A DNA stretch of 64,000 nucleotides from Vibrio sp. ES.051 (lineage in GTDB: Bacteria; Pseudomonadota; Gammaproteobacteria; Enterobacterales; Vibrionaceae), in the NCBI RefSeq assembly GCF_002563795.1, contig NZ_PDJL01000005.1:372001-436000 (forward strand), given 5' to 3'. The notes under the pieces were generated by a model. That model saw only the letters and a program-made list of their open reading frames with translations. It was not told where the DNA came from and made no database searches. Positions 1 to 9,833 of this stretch are shown piece by piece (position 1 is the first letter of the stretch; the number at the start of each line of letters is the position of its first letter). The position numbers were made by a program, and so were the translations under genes.

Positions 1-181
1 AGGCCAAGCGGTTAAAGTTGGCGATACAGTTATTGAATTCGACCTAGCTCTTCTAGAAGAAAAAGCGAAATCAACGCTAACTCCAGTTGTAATCTCTAAC
101 ATGGATGAAATCAAAGAGCTGAACAAGCTTTCCGGTTCTGTAACTGTTGGTGAGACTCCGGTTTTACGTGTAACTAAGTAA
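1..181 (+). CDS. crr: PTS glucose-specific enzyme IIA, C-terminal part
   Basis: This is the 3' end of a gene that enters from the left edge. The visible 59 residues read through to a TAA at 179-181 and match the closing part of enzyme IIA-Glc, including the phrases VIEFDLALLEEKAKSTLTP and VISNMDEIKEL that are nearly identical in E. coli Crr. The protein carries phosphate from HPr to the glucose permease and controls adenylate cyclase and inducer exclusion, including inhibition of glycerol kinase, whose gene lies at the far end of this window. The active-site histidine region lies outside the window. A strong hairpin terminator follows the stop. Confidence 0.95.
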   Translation, partial: GQAVKVGDTVIEFDLALLEEKAKSTLTPVVISNMDEIKELNKLSGSVTVGETPVLRVTK

Positions 182-201
182 AGATTTACTGAGTTGAACA
201 C

Positions 202-232
202 AAAAAAACGCTGCCAATGGCAGCGTTTTTTA
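202..232 (+). terminator. Rho-independent terminator of crr
   Basis: A-rich run, stem CGCTGCC / GGCAGCG with an AAT loop, then six T residues. It lies 20 bases past the crr stop. Confidence 0.9.
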
Positions 233-340
233 TTTCCGGTCATTTATTAATTTAACCATCCAAACTTAGAACTTGCTTTTTAAAGAGACCATCGGATCTA
301 CACATGCTCTCTCTCTTGGTTACCTAAAATATTAATGCGC

Positions 341-373
341 TAAAAAAAGCCAAGCAAAACTTGGCTTTTTTTA
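341..373 (-). terminator. Terminator of the distal flagellin gene
   Basis: AAAAAGCCAAG and CTTGGCTTTTT form a hairpin flanked by A and T runs. It could work in both directions. It lies about 20 bases past the minus-strand flagellin stop at 392. Confidence 0.88.
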
Positions 374-391
374 AAGACTTTCTTAGCACCA

Positions 392-1525
392 TTAACCTAG
401 CAGACTTAGCGCTGAGTTTGGTGCTTGTTTCGCTTGCGCCAGAATAGAGCTTGACGCTTGCGATAGAATTTGTGACTTGGTCATTGCGGTGGTTTCTTTC
501 GCAAAGTCAGTATCTTTGATACGGCTCTTCGACGCATTCACGTTTTCGTTAATGTTGTCCAAATTGCTGATCGCATGGTCGAAACGGTTTTGGAAGGCAC
601 CCAATTCTGCACGATGGCTGTCGACGTTGTTTAGCGCCGAATCAATCACCGCTACCGATTCTTGTGCGCCACCAACAGAGGTAACGTCGATATTATCAAC
701 CGTAACCGCCTTAGCCGCGCCCATGTTTAGCTCATCAGCAAGGCCACCGCTGAATGTGACGTCGCCATCCACTTTATTCGTACCTGCAAAAATTTGTAGC
801 GCGCCTTCTTCATCCACTGACGCTTTTACCAAATCGGTTTGACCATTGATGTAGGTTGCCAATTCTTCAATGTCATCGCCTTCTTTCGCCGCGATATTGA
901 TGGTATGGGCTTCACCGTTCGTGTCAGTCAGTTCAATGGCGATATCATTTGCAGTGCCTGATACTCCCCAGTCCGGATCTTTTGCCGTTGTCGCTTTATA
1001 GCTAGAGCCACCCATACTCACGTTGTCTGAACGCATGTTATTCAACGTAAGTGTCACGGCTTCACCAGAGTCGGCACCAATCTGGAACGACTTGGTTGTA
1101 AAGGTACCATTTAACAGCTTGTTACCACCAAACGATGTGGTTTCTGCAATACGGTTGAGTTCATCGTTCAGTGCGGTTACTTCTTCTTGAATCGCCACAC
1201 GATCTGATTTTGAGTTAGAGCCGTTTGCCGATTGTAGAGACAAGTCACGCATACGTTGCAGGATGTTGGTGGTCTCGTTCATGGCACCTTCCGCCGTTTG
1301 TGCCATTGAGATACCGTCGTTCGCGTTACGAACAGCCACATCCAGGCCACGGCTTTGTGCATTCAAACGGTTTGAGATTTGCAGGCCCGCAGCGTCATCT
1401 TTTGCGCTGTTGATTCTAGAACCCGAAGACAAACGCTCCATTGACGTTTGTTGCGCTGAGTTTGCGTTGTTGAGGTAACGCTGAGCGGTCATTGCTGATA
1501 CGTTTGTGTTTACATTCACTGCCAT
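392..1525 (-). CDS. Polar flagellin (distal copy)
   Basis: The protein is 377 residues. Residues 1-140 and 295-377 are the conserved D0/D1 helices of flagellin ([18 protein letters not shown] at the start, [15 protein letters not shown] at the end). The middle is the variable, surface-facing part. It polymerises into the filament of the polar flagellum. The start at 1525 was chosen because GGAGAAATT precedes it and because the family begins MAV; an upstream in-frame ATG would add 19 foreign residues. It is close to the second flagellin at 2006-3145 but has its own sigma-28 promoter. In V. parahaemolyticus nomenclature these two would be of the flaC/flaD set; I cannot assign the letter safely. 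Confidence 0.96.
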   Translation of the reverse strand: MAVNVNTNVSAMTAQRYLNNANSAQQTSMERLSSGSRINSAKDDAAGLQISNRLNAQSRGLDVAVRNANDGISMAQTAEGAMNETTNILQRMRDLSLQSANGSNSKSDRVAIQEEVTALNDELNRIAETTSFGGNKLLNGTFTTKSFQIGADSGEAVTLTLNNMRSDNVSMGGSSYKATTAKDPDWGVSGTANDIAIELTDTNGEAHTINIAAKEGDDIEELATYINGQTDLVKASVDEEGALQIFAGTNKVDGDVTFSGGLADELNMGAAKAVTVDNIDVTSVGGAQESVAVIDSALNNVDSHRAELGAFQNRFDHAISNLDNINENVNASKSRIKDTDFAKETTAMTKSQILSQASSSILAQAKQAPNSALSLLG

Positions 1526-1557
1526 GATAATTTCTCCAATTGATTTTCCGGTAATGC

Positions 1558-1580
1558 GGTTTCCGACGTCTCGGAAAACC
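1558..1580 (-). promoter_or_regulatory. Hairpin in the 5' leader of the distal flagellin mRNA
   Basis: On the minus strand GGTTTTCCGA and TCGGAAACC pair with one bulged base around a 4-base loop. This lies between the sigma-28 promoter and the ribosome binding site, about 33 bases before the start codon. The leader also holds several GGA triplets, including the Shine-Dalgarno. A role in translation or mRNA stability is an inference. Confidence 0.5.
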
Positions 1581-1606
1581 AAGTAGTTCTCTCAAAGTTA
1601 CCTTTA

Positions 1607-1634
1607 TTAACGACACCAAAGTCAGAAGCTTTAG
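1607..1634 (-). promoter_or_regulatory. Sigma-28 (FliA) promoter of the distal flagellin
   Basis: On the minus strand the sequence is CTAAAG, 14 bases, GTCGTTAA. The known Vibrio polar sigma-28 pattern is CTAAAG-N14-GCCGTTAA, so only one base differs. It lies about 80 bases before the start codon. Confidence 0.85.
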
Positions 1635-1779
1635 GAAAAAATTGAAAAAAAGAACTGAGCGAGATTTAGCTTAAAAAATGGGAGAAAAGTCAGGAAGAGA
1701 TCAAGTTTCTCGAAGTTGAGCAGAAGGGCCTGATGATATGAAAAACCACCAATAAAAATACAACAATCTCAGCAAGTAA

Positions 1780-1818
1780 GAAAAGAAAAGCCCCTTTTCC
1801 TTTGAGAGAACTGGGGCT
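1780..1818 (-). terminator. Probable terminator of the flgL-proximal flagellin
   Basis: On the minus strand AGCCCC and GGGGCT close a 19-base loop and are followed by TTTTCTTTTC. It lies about 190 bases past the flagellin stop at 2006. The loop is long, so strength is uncertain. Confidence 0.5.
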
Positions 1819-2005
1819 AGGTTGGTCGCCAGAGCCTATGTGGAGATCAAGAGAAATGACCCCATTCCGGCATACCGGGGGCAGCTTTACATCGAGAATG
1901 ATTGGCAGATAAAAAGTGAGAGAGCCGCACATTCCATTTTAAAGCTGCTTGCCAATAGCTCGCGCTCTATCCACGTCTGGATAATATGAACACAAGCTAG
2001 GTAAA

Positions 2006-3145
2006 CTACTGCAATAGAGACATTGCAGAGTTTGGCAATTGTTTCGCTTGAGCAAGGATAGAGGTACCTGCTTGTTGCAAAATTTGTGCTTTCGTCATCG
2101 CTGTTGTTTCTTTCGCAAAGTCTGTATCACGGATACGGCTGTTTGACGCTTCTACATTTTCTTGGATGTTTGCCAAGTTATTAATGCTGTGGCTTAAACG
2201 GTTTTGTTTTGCACCAAGATCTGCACGTTGTGAATCGACGTATTGAAGTGCAGCATCCACAACAGCGACTGCGTTTTGTGCCCCGCCTACGTCACGAACA
2301 TCAATGTCTTGTACGGTTGTTTTAGCACCTGGACCATCATTAAGCCCTAATTCCGTCGCTAGACCACCGGAAATTGCTAGGTTACCTTCAATATCCGATT
2401 CTGCGGCAAATATTTGCAGTTTACCATCTTGGTCAACCGACGCTTTCAGCTTGTCTGTCTGACCGTTTATATACGTTGCAAGCTCTTCAATGTCATCCCC
2501 TTGCTTTGCAAACAAGTCAACAACAACGGCTTCACCATCTTGGGTGGTGAATTCAAATTTTAAGTCATTTGCATCCGTTGGTACGCCCCATTCACTATTT
2601 TTGCCTTCAGTCGCAATAAAACTTTGGCCGCCCATACGAAAATCATCGGCACGGATACTGGATAAACCCATGCTGATCGCCTCACCAGAGCTCGCACCTA
2701 TTTGGAAGGAAGATTCTCCAAAAGAGCCGTTAAGCAGTTTCCGCCCACCGAACGACGTTGTTTCTGCGATACGGTTTAACTCATCTTGTAGTGCGTTAAC
2801 TTCTTCGTTTATCGCGGAACGTTCAGACAATGAGTTCGTTCCGTTCGCAGATTGAAGCGATAAATCGCGAATACGCTGTAGAATCGACGTAGTCTCATTC
2901 ATCGCACCTTCAGCGGTTTGGGCTATCGAGATACCATCATTCGCGTTACGCATGGCAACATCAAGGCCACGAGACTGTGCCGTTAAACGGTTAGAAATCT
3001 GTAGGCCTGCCGCATCATCTTTAGCACTGTTAATCTTCTGACCTGAAGATAGTCGTTCCATCGAAGTATTTAATTCGTCTGTCGCTTTGTTTAAGTAACG
3101 CTGTGCGGTCATCGCAGAAACGTTAGTACTAACTGTTACAGCCAT
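2006..3145 (-). CDS. Polar flagellin (flgL-proximal copy)
   Basis: The protein is 379 residues with the flagellin N-terminal helices ([20 protein letters not shown]) and C-terminal helices (ending [15 protein letters not shown]). It is colinear with the distal flagellin and differs mostly in the middle third. The start at 3145 follows the ribosome site AAGGAGAGC; a longer frame from 3169 lacks one and the family begins MAV. It is a filament subunit of the sheathed polar flagellum. It lies just downstream of flgL with its own candidate sigma-54 promoter, which recalls V. cholerae flaA, the sigma-54 flagellin located after flgKL. Functional equivalence to FlaA is an inference. Confidence 0.96.
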   Translation of the reverse strand: MAVTVSTNVSAMTAQRYLNKATDELNTSMERLSSGQKINSAKDDAAGLQISNRLTAQSRGLDVAMRNANDGISIAQTAEGAMNETTSILQRIRDLSLQSANGTNSLSERSAINEEVNALQDELNRIAETTSFGGRKLLNGSFGESSFQIGASSGEAISMGLSSIRADDFRMGGQSFIATEGKNSEWGVPTDANDLKFEFTTQDGEAVVVDLFAKQGDDIEELATYINGQTDKLKASVDQDGKLQIFAAESDIEGNLAISGGLATELGLNDGPGAKTTVQDIDVRDVGGAQNAVAVVDAALQYVDSQRADLGAKQNRLSHSINNLANIQENVEASNSRIRDTDFAKETTAMTKAQILQQAGTSILAQAKQLPNSAMSLLQ

Positions 3146-3545
3146 TTTGCTCTCCTTTTGAGTCCGCAAGCTTTTGCGAAGCGGCCAGCTGTACTCTCAT
3201 TTGGATAAGCACTGACCGTAATACTAACTTGCTAAATCTGCCTTAACGCAGGTATAGAATTTCCAAACTTGTTCTGGTGTTTTTAATACAATTTGTGTGC
3301 CAACCTTGCAACGAACAAAAAAACCAAAATTAACAACAACTTACACTAAACACTGAAACACATACCACGATAGAGGCTATCTTCCTCATTGCCGTTACGG
3401 TTTTCTTGTTGCCGCTTAGTGGGTATTGCCGCTTTAGGTAACATCGTGTTGCTCAGTGTTAATTACTCACATTATCTGTCGATTTTTCGCACTTAAGGCT
3501 TGGCACATAAGGCATTAAAATCCGCACAATGAACGGTGAGCCAAA
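3146..3545. other. Intergenic region between flgL and the proximal flagellin
   Basis: These 400 bases hold the candidate sigma-54 promoter at 3287-3303 and otherwise no open frame, terminator or RNA that I recognise. Confidence 0.6.
3287..3303 (-). promoter_or_regulatory. Candidate sigma-54 promoter of the proximal flagellin
   Basis: On the minus strand TTGGCACACAAATTGTA gives GG and G-T at the -24/-12 spacing (10 bases between). The -24 half is perfect; the -12 half reads TTGTA rather than TTGCA. It lies about 145 bases before the start codon. Confidence 0.55.
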
Positions 3546-4739
3546 TCAAATGTAGTTAAACAGTGTTAAGTCTTTGGTTTTACCAAAAGCTTGCTGCGAT
3601 GCCTGCAGCGCGCGTGAGTTTTCACTAAATTCAATAACCGCCTTGGAGTAATCCAAGTCTTCAAAGTTGCTCTTCGCTTTGGCTAGAGACAAATTAAAAT
3701 CTTCGTGGTTTTGCTCTTGGATATCGAGCGTACTTAACCGCGCACCCGCATCGGATCGTGCTTTGTTTAAATGGATAAATGCGGCTTGGAACTCTTCCGT
3801 CATTTGATGCAGCTTGGCCGTGGCCGATGTGTCCGATACCGACTCATCAGACCAAGACATTGCTTGCTCAAAGGTATCAAAAATACTGAAAGACTCGCGC
3901 TTTTCGATCTCAATGCTATCACCAGGCGTAATTTGACCTTTTATCTGCATATTCAGACCTTTGTATTCAATGCCTTTTTCCGGAGAAAACTCATCAGCAT
4001 CAACGACTTTTCCATTACGTTCCAATTGGTAACCAAATTTGCCATTGCTCATATCAACAAACGTCACTCGGTAAGCTGCCTCGTCTTTCGCATCAGCATT
4101 GGTGGCTTTATTGAGAAGTAGTTCAGAACCATCTTGTAGATCGTAATTCGGTTGATAGTCACCAAACGGGTTAGCTATTTCCATAAATAACTTGCTGCCA
4201 GGGTTATTTGCTGGCATTTCAAGCATGCTGGATACTTTCATTTTGCGCTGGTAGTCATCGCCGGAATATTGCACGCTACCATCTTGATCACGATAAAAAG
4301 GCTGATTTTTCGGTTTTGTGCCCGCGAAGACATAGTTACCAGACTCGTCTTGCGAGTTAACTAAATGAAGAAAATTACTCGCAATTTCTTCTAGTTCACG
4401 CTTCTTAGCTTGCCTGTCTTCAACGGAAAACCCACCATTAATCATTTCCATCGTCAAGCGCTTAGACTCATCGGCAAAGTTTTCGGCATTGGCAATCATG
4501 ACTTCTTGATTCTCTAAACGGTTACGAATCAACACAATTGCGTCTAGGTATTGGTTTAATTGCTCTTCTTGTTGACCAATACTCTGAATGTAATGTGTCG
4601 CCAACGGATCATCGCTTGGTTTAGTCAACTGCTTACCAGAAGCAAGCTGCTCCTGATTGTGGTGTATTTTGTTTTCCTGCCGGCGTAGATCGTTCTGCAC
4701 CGACTGGTAATTGTGGAAGCTGGAAATACGCGTTAACAT
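3546..4739 (-). CDS. flgL: Flagellar hook-filament junction protein FlgL (HAP3)
   Basis: The protein is 397 residues. It begins with the flagellin-like helix of FlgL (MLTRISSFHNYQSVQNDL) and ends with a flagellin-like C-terminal helix (FSENSRALQASQQAFGKTKDL). Together with FlgK it joins the hook to the first flagellin subunits. The gene starts 13 bases after flgK and so belongs to the flgKL operon, which is driven by the sigma-54 promoter before flgK. Length and gene order are normal for Vibrio. Confidence 0.96.
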   Translation of the reverse strand: MLTRISSFHNYQSVQNDLRRQENKIHHNQEQLASGKQLTKPSDDPLATHYIQSIGQQEEQLNQYLDAIVLIRNRLENQEVMIANAENFADESKRLTMEMINGGFSVEDRQAKKRELEEIASNFLHLVNSQDESGNYVFAGTKPKNQPFYRDQDGSVQYSGDDYQRKMKVSSMLEMPANNPGSKLFMEIANPFGDYQPNYDLQDGSELLLNKATNADAKDEAAYRVTFVDMSNGKFGYQLERNGKVVDADEFSPEKGIEYKGLNMQIKGQITPGDSIEIEKRESFSIFDTFEQAMSWSDESVSDTSATAKLHQMTEEFQAAFIHLNKARSDAGARLSTLDIQEQNHEDFNLSLAKAKSNFEDLDYSKAVIEFSENSRALQASQQAFGKTKDLTLFNYI

Positions 4740-4752
4740 CTACAACCTCCTC

Positions 4753-6666
4753 TTATCGCAACTGCAAGATAGTGTTGAACGTATCGTTCGCCGCTTGCAT
4801 CACGCGTGAAGAGGCCATGTATGCTTGTTGAAACTTCATCATGTTTGCCGCTTCTTCATCTAAATTCACGCCAGAAATAGACGCTACACGCTCATGTGCC
4901 GCTTCACTTTCTAAATTTGCCACGTCGGCTAATCGAATTGCTGTTGACGTTTTCAACCCCACGTCGGTATTCAAATTAAAATACAAATTTAAAATAGTCG
5001 AATCGTCACCGTTCATCTTCTTGTCGGTTTGAATGTTTAGCATCTTGCGTAAGTTGCCGTTGTCACCTTCAGATGGAACTAAGTTTGCTGCAAACTTATC
5101 GTTCGCAAATGCCCCGCCACTGAGCTCAAATACTGTTGCCTCACCCTTTATGAAGTCGGGGTGGTCGCTGGGTAAACTAACAGCAACGGGGCCGGTTGGC
5201 GGGTATGCCTGTGGCGCCATGATCACATTGCCTTTGGTATCAGTAACGGCAAATTGGCCTCCATCAGGAGAAACCACCACTTCAAATTCACGTAAGTCAC
5301 CTGCCTGCATGATTTCAAACTGGGCATTACCTTGCGCAAAAGTTGTCGATGCCTCATAACTTTGCGCAGCAATGGCTTTAGGGTCATTGGTTTCTACTGT
5401 CATTTGAGCAGCACCAGCACGTGTAGGACGAAGTAGAATCGCTTCTCCGACTTTCGGTGCTTGACGTACTTCTACTTTCATACCATCTAGATAAAACGCA
5501 TTATTGCCATCAGTATTCAGCTTTGAGGTTTCACCGTTTGGCTTTGTCACATTGTAATTATCGCCGTCATAACGTAGCGAGTACTCACCACCTTTCAGCG
5601 CACTAATATCATTAATGTATACCGCCATATCAGTCGTCGACTGCGGCCCTGCCACCACACGTGATGTCGCCAACCGTTCAGAGTTCACATCGGTAAATAA
5701 CGGTTCACCCACGTTGCCGTTGTGATCTAAACCTTGCGATTGTAGATGGTTCACTTCGCTAGAAAACCCCGTTGCCAGACGACCAAGCTCGTCCATCACC
5801 TGTGGAAGATGCTCATCACGCATTTTCAGTAGTGCACCGATTTTGCCGTCAATACCATCCGCTTTGATCGGTTTTATCCCCTGTCCTTCAACCATCGCTA
5901 GTCGACGTTGGTGAACATCTGGTGATCCATCAATCATCTTTAATTGGCTGGCTTCTGTTCCCGAAACTAGGGTATGACCATTACCAATATGCACGTTAAA
6001 CCCTTCAGCGTTTTTACGCGGCGTCACCGTGACTTTGGTGTACTCGGATAACTCATTCACTAACTTTTCATGTTGATCCATCAAATCATTATGAGGACCA
6101 GGAGAACGCATCATTAACCGATGAACATCACGGATCTCAACAGCCAGTTGATTCATACGCTCAATGCCCATATCTAGCGATTTGTTTGTCACATCCGATT
6201 GCTGACGTACCGTTTCATGAAAGTCGTTTAAGGCATGGCTGATCAGTTGGGCTTTCTCTAATACAACTTTACGTGCCCCCATATCATTTGGAGTATCCGC
6301 CATGCTTTTTAGAGCATCGAACCATTCGTTCATGTTTTCAGGGATTTTTTTCGAGGAAGCCGAAGAAAGCATGCTCGATAGAAGGTCTAGGTTTTTTTCG
6401 TCATCGAGTTTTTGGGCATAGTTAGTCGTAGAGAGGTTGAGTTCATTTACGGCAAACTGATCCCACGAGCGGCGAACATTTTCCACATGCACGCCCATAC
6501 CGTAGGTAGAACCCCCAAACATACGCGGGTCATTCGTACCTTGAATAACAGACTGGCGACTATAACCCTCTGTATTAGCATTGGAAATGTTGTGACCAGT
6601 GGTATTTAACTGCCTCTGAGCGGTAAGCACACTTTGAGTACCTACATTCAGAAGATCTGACGCCAT
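4753..6666 (-). CDS. flgK: Flagellar hook-associated protein FlgK (HAP1)
   Basis: The protein is 637 residues. The N-terminus carries the rod/hook family signature (VLTAQRQLNTTGHNISNANT, then EGYSRQ) and the C-terminus the matching helix (NMMKFQQAYMASSRVMQAAN). It forms the first hook-filament junction ring. The start at 6666 gives MASDLLNVG and has a GGGGG run 8 bases upstream; an earlier in-frame ATG adds 11 unmatched residues. flgL follows in the same transcript. Confidence 0.96.
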   Translation of the reverse strand: MASDLLNVGTQSVLTAQRQLNTTGHNISNANTEGYSRQSVIQGTNDPRMFGGSTYGMGVHVENVRRSWDQFAVNELNLSTTNYAQKLDDEKNLDLLSSMLSSASSKKIPENMNEWFDALKSMADTPNDMGARKVVLEKAQLISHALNDFHETVRQQSDVTNKSLDMGIERMNQLAVEIRDVHRLMMRSPGPHNDLMDQHEKLVNELSEYTKVTVTPRKNAEGFNVHIGNGHTLVSGTEASQLKMIDGSPDVHQRRLAMVEGQGIKPIKADGIDGKIGALLKMRDEHLPQVMDELGRLATGFSSEVNHLQSQGLDHNGNVGEPLFTDVNSERLATSRVVAGPQSTTDMAVYINDISALKGGEYSLRYDGDNYNVTKPNGETSKLNTDGNNAFYLDGMKVEVRQAPKVGEAILLRPTRAGAAQMTVETNDPKAIAAQSYEASTTFAQGNAQFEIMQAGDLREFEVVVSPDGGQFAVTDTKGNVIMAPQAYPPTGPVAVSLPSDHPDFIKGEATVFELSGGAFANDKFAANLVPSEGDNGNLRKMLNIQTDKKMNGDDSTILNLYFNLNTDVGLKTSTAIRLADVANLESEAAHERVASISGVNLDEEAANMMKFQQAYMASSRVMQAANDTFNTILQLR

Positions 6667-6721
6667 ACATGCCCCCAAAAACGAAATAAAATCGGTCAAA
6701 ACCGACCACTGATTTAATTAA

Positions 6722-6737
6722 AGCAAAAGGCGTGCCA
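6722..6737 (-). promoter_or_regulatory. Sigma-54 promoter of flgKL
   Basis: On the minus strand TGGCACG, 4 bases, TTGCT matches the sigma-54 consensus fully, with GG and GC ten bases apart. The predicted start of transcription is roughly 45 bases before flgK. In Vibrio such promoters are activated by FlrC. Confidence 0.9.
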
Positions 6738-6759
6738 GCTGAATTTTATAAGAAGAACG

Positions 6760-6791
6760 GAAAATAAAAGCTTGCACTATGACGGCAAGCC
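6760..6791 (-). terminator. Terminator of the flgFGHIJ operon
   Basis: On the minus strand GCTTGC and GCAAGC close a 9-base loop and are followed by TTTTATTTT. It lies after flgJ and immediately before the flgK promoter. Confidence 0.75.
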
Positions 6792-6945
6792 TTCGAAAAG
6801 CAGTGTAAGGATAACGGAGGGAGTTATTCAAATTACCGTGAGTAATGGTTTAGAAACTAGCGGCGAAAAAATGCATGAACACAAAGCCACATTTCGATTA
6901 GTCGTTGAACAGACGAGGGTACTCAGTAATTAACCAAGGCTGGTA

Positions 6946-7872
6946 TTACATCGTTTCGATTTTTTGCTTCACTTGCAAAACTTTATCGGCGTAGGTTGGA
7001 TCCGTGGCATAACCGGCGCGGTGAATTCCACGAATGAAAGATTCAGAACCTGTACCCTGCTGTAGCGCAGTCTCATAACGTGGGTTATCGTTTAAAAAGC
7101 GCACGAAGTCATTAAAACTGTCTTCATAATTCGAGTAAGAACGGAAAGCAGCGGTTTCTTTAACTGGCGTGTTGTCATGGAACTCTAGCGTTTGAGCCGT
7201 TACTTTATCACCTTGCCAACTTCGGTCGGCTTTGATGTTGAACAAGTTATTACTGCTGCCGCGTGCATTCTTGACGACTTTTTGTCCCCACCCCGTTTCA
7301 AGCGCTGCTTGGGCAAGAAGCAAAGATGGTTCAACACCCAGCGCTTTTGCCGCTTTTTCAGCATATGGCTTCATTGAATTGACGAAAGATTCTGGCGAAT
7401 CGAATTGAGTTAACTCACGATTTGGCCGTGATAACTGACCTGACTCGATCAAACGTTGCTCGATTTCACGCGCTTTTTTCGGATCAACACGACGGTATTC
7501 CACCGCGTTGTTCGACGCATCACGCATTGCCGTTTCACTCTTATCGTTATCTTGCCCGACTGTCAGTTGTGCAACAATCATGTCGGCTAACCCCATCGAG
7601 CCAGAAGCACTGAGTTCACTCGCCATCTGTTCATCCTGCATCTGGCGATAGAACTTTTCGTTTTGACTGTTCATCAGATTAGACTCAAAGCCTTCGTTGG
7701 CCTCACGCATCGATTTGAGCATCATTGACGTGAAAATGGATTCGAACTGACGAGCCGCCGCGCGCAGCGCCTCTTGTTCACCCTCTTTGCCTTCTTTGAC
7801 TGCTTTCTGACGCAACGTGTCAAGCGAGCTGATGTCATGAATAAAGCCGATGTCGTTAGGATTTTTAACCAT
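6946..7872 (-). CDS. flgJ: Flagellar rod-capping muramidase FlgJ
   Basis: The protein is 308 residues with two domains. The N-terminal rod-cap domain (about 25-115) contains the phrase AARQFESIFTSMMLKSMREAN. The C-terminal peptidoglycan hydrolase domain (about 155-308) shows LLAQAALETGWGQ with the catalytic glutamate and later FIRGIHRAGYATDPTYADKV. It opens the cell wall and caps the growing rod in the periplasm. It is the last gene of flgFGHIJ, 17 bases after flgI. The dual-domain form is typical of gamma-proteobacteria. Confidence 0.96.
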   Translation of the reverse strand: MVKNPNDIGFIHDISSLDTLRQKAVKEGKEGEQEALRAAARQFESIFTSMMLKSMREANEGFESNLMNSQNEKFYRQMQDEQMASELSASGSMGLADMIVAQLTVGQDNDKSETAMRDASNNAVEYRRVDPKKAREIEQRLIESGQLSRPNRELTQFDSPESFVNSMKPYAEKAAKALGVEPSLLLAQAALETGWGQKVVKNARGSSNNLFNIKADRSWQGDKVTAQTLEFHDNTPVKETAAFRSYSNYEDSFNDFVRFLNDNPRYETALQQGTGSESFIRGIHRAGYATDPTYADKVLQVKQKIETM

Positions 7873-7889
7873 AATTTGCGCCTAACCTT

Positions 7890-8981
7890 TTAAATGATAA
7901 TCAACTGGCCTTCAATGGCACCAGCTTGCTTTAATGCTTGCAATATAGCCATCAAATCCGAAGGCGCAGCGCCCACTTGGTTAACCGCACGGACCAAGTC
8001 ATCTAAGGTTAAACCAGGCTCAAACTTAAACATTTTGCCCTGCTCTTCACTCACTTCAATATCAGTATCGGGGACCACCACCGTCTCGCCACCAGAAAAA
8101 CCATTTGGTTGACTAGCGTTAAGGTTTTCTTTAATGGCGACGGTCATCCCACCGTGAGTCACCGCCGCTGGCTTAAGTCGCACATGCCTACCGACAACAA
8201 TAGTACCGGTACGGGAGTTGACGATAATTTTTGCGGCGCCATCGGCTGGATTAAACTCTAAGTTCTCAATCGCCGATAAAAATGCCACACGTTGACTCAC
8301 ATCCCGCGGCGCACGAACACGTACCGATGTCGCGTCGACCGCACTGGCCATTTGTGGGCCAAGAAAGTTGTTAACGGCATCAGCCATGCGTTGTGCTGTA
8401 GTGAAATCAGACTCAAGTAAATTGAAGGTAATGTAATCACCACGACCAAATGGGTTGGGAATCTCACGCTCCACCGTTGCACCGCTAGAGATAAGGCCAA
8501 CGGTCGGGTTATTGCCGACAATCTTAGATCCATCGGCGCCTTCGGCACTAAAACCACTCACCACTAAGTTGCCTTGTGCCACCGCGTAGACTTCACCATC
8601 CAGACCTTTCAGAAAGGTTTGTAGCAACGTGCCACCACGCAGGCTTTTTGCACTGCCAATGGAGGAGACGGTGACATCCACTTGCTGGCCTGGCTTAGAA
8701 AATGGCGGCAACTCTGCCGTGACCATTACCGCGGCCACGTTTTTGATTTTTGGTTTCGTGCCTGGCGGCATTTGAATGCCGAAGTTTTGCAGCATCGCGG
8801 CGAAACTTTGCTCAGTAAACGGGTTCGCTTCACCTGTACCTGGTAAGCCTGAAACCAAACCATAACCCACGAGTTGGTTGCTCCGCACGCCCGCCACTTG
8901 CGTGACGTCTTTGATACGTGCGGCTTGGGCTGCGGTAGACCACAACACAACGCTCATCAGTACTAAAAGGATTTTCTTCAT
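7890..8981 (-). CDS. flgI: Flagellar P-ring protein FlgI
   Basis: The protein is 363 residues with a cleavable signal peptide (about 1-20, ending AAQAA) followed by [30 protein letters not shown], a signature of the FlgI family. It builds the P ring around the rod in the peptidoglycan layer. It sits between flgH and flgJ, with 43 and 17 bases of spacing. Length is normal. Confidence 0.96.
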   Translation of the reverse strand: MKKILLVLMSVVLWSTAAQAARIKDVTQVAGVRSNQLVGYGLVSGLPGTGEANPFTEQSFAAMLQNFGIQMPPGTKPKIKNVAAVMVTAELPPFSKPGQQVDVTVSSIGSAKSLRGGTLLQTFLKGLDGEVYAVAQGNLVVSGFSAEGADGSKIVGNNPTVGLISSGATVEREIPNPFGRGDYITFNLLESDFTTAQRMADAVNNFLGPQMASAVDATSVRVRAPRDVSQRVAFLSAIENLEFNPADGAAKIIVNSRTGTIVVGRHVRLKPAAVTHGGMTVAIKENLNASQPNGFSGGETVVVPDTDIEVSEEQGKMFKFEPGLTLDDLVRAVNQVGAAPSDLMAILQALKQAGAIEGQLIII

Positions 8982-9024
8982 GCTTACTTATCTCTTGCCG
9001 TCAAATTGCCGTCAACGCGACACC

Positions 9025-9813
9025 TTACAGTGCTACATTAAAGAATCGTGCCAAGAATCCCGGCTCTTGCATATCTTGTGGTAGCCCTGTGCCTGAGTAC
9101 TGAATTCTTGCGTTAGAAACGCGATTTGACGCAATGGTGTTGTCAAAGTTGATGTCATCTGGGCGAATACTGCCGCTTAAACGAATGTATTCATCACCAG
9201 TATTGAGTGTCATCCACTTCTCTCCGCGAATCACTAAGTTGCCGTTTGTCAACACTTCGATCACTTCCACAGTAATATAACCACTGATACTGTTGCTCTG
9301 TTTTGCTGAGGAGTCACCAGCGAATGTGTTCGTGTTGTTTAAGTTGTAGGAGAAATTGTACTTACCGCCAACTTGTAGCTCTTCTCCGCCGACTTCGAGC
9401 GGATCCATTTGCGCTTCGTTGGTTTTGGATAAATCCGCATTAGCGCTCTTGGTCGCACTGGTTGTTTCATCGAGCGTGACCGTAATGATATCCCCAATGC
9501 CACGAGGTTTAGAGTCATCATAAAGGTCACTGATGTGCTCGGCGCTAAACAAAGACCCCGTTGCTGCTGCGTAATGCTCTGGCCTCTTTTTCGGGTGGAT
9601 CGGTGCCCATGCAGGGTCACCCGCCACCGGATCGCTTCTGCCGCGCAGGGTATCCACAATGCCGCTGCTTTCTTCTTTCGATTTGTCACCTTCAACTGCG
9701 TCAACAACCGTTGTTGACTGAGTCACTTCATCCGTATCAATCGGCTCCAACATGGCACAACCAGACATCGTGACAATCAGAGTAAGTAGGCAAATACGCT
9801 TCATTGTGGCCAT
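9025..9813 (-). CDS. flgH: Flagellar L-ring lipoprotein FlgH
   Basis: The protein is 262 residues. A signal peptide ends in a lipobox (VTMSGC, lipidated Cys at about residue 19). The C-terminal half has the FlgH core ([21 protein letters not shown], then DIITVTLDE). It forms the L ring in the outer membrane. In Vibrio this ring is surrounded by the H ring made with FlgT, FlgO and FlgP, all encoded nearby. The start at 9813 is preferred because AGGA lies 5 bases upstream; an ATG three codons later is an alternative. Confidence 0.95.
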   Translation of the reverse strand: MATMKRICLLTLIVTMSGCAMLEPIDTDEVTQSTTVVDAVEGDKSKEESSGIVDTLRGRSDPVAGDPAWAPIHPKKRPEHYAAATGSLFSAEHISDLYDDSKPRGIGDIITVTLDETTSATKSANADLSKTNEAQMDPLEVGGEELQVGGKYNFSYNLNNTNTFAGDSSAKQSNSISGYITVEVIEVLTNGNLVIRGEKWMTLNTGDEYIRLSGSIRPDDINFDNTIASNRVSNARIQYSGTGLPQDMQEPGFLARFFNVAL

Positions 9814-9833
9814 CTTTTTCCTGCTCTCAACCG

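Larger units (their letters stand above)
1526..2005. other. Intergenic region between the two flagellins
   Basis: These 480 bases hold the leader and sigma-28 promoter of the distal flagellin (1526-1634) and a terminator-like hairpin (1780-1818). An 80-codon open frame on the minus strand (1690-1932) has no family resemblance or ribosome binding site and I do not call it a gene. Nothing else is recognisable. Confidence 0.6.

Noticed and set aside
1690-1932. 80-codon minus-strand frame between the flagellins
   Set aside because: It has no ribosome site or family resemblance and contains a terminator-like hairpin.
3420-3445. CTAAAG-containing sequence as a sigma-28 promoter for the proximal flagellin
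   Set aside because: The matching -10 octamer is not at 14 bases; the sigma-54-like site at 3287 fits better.
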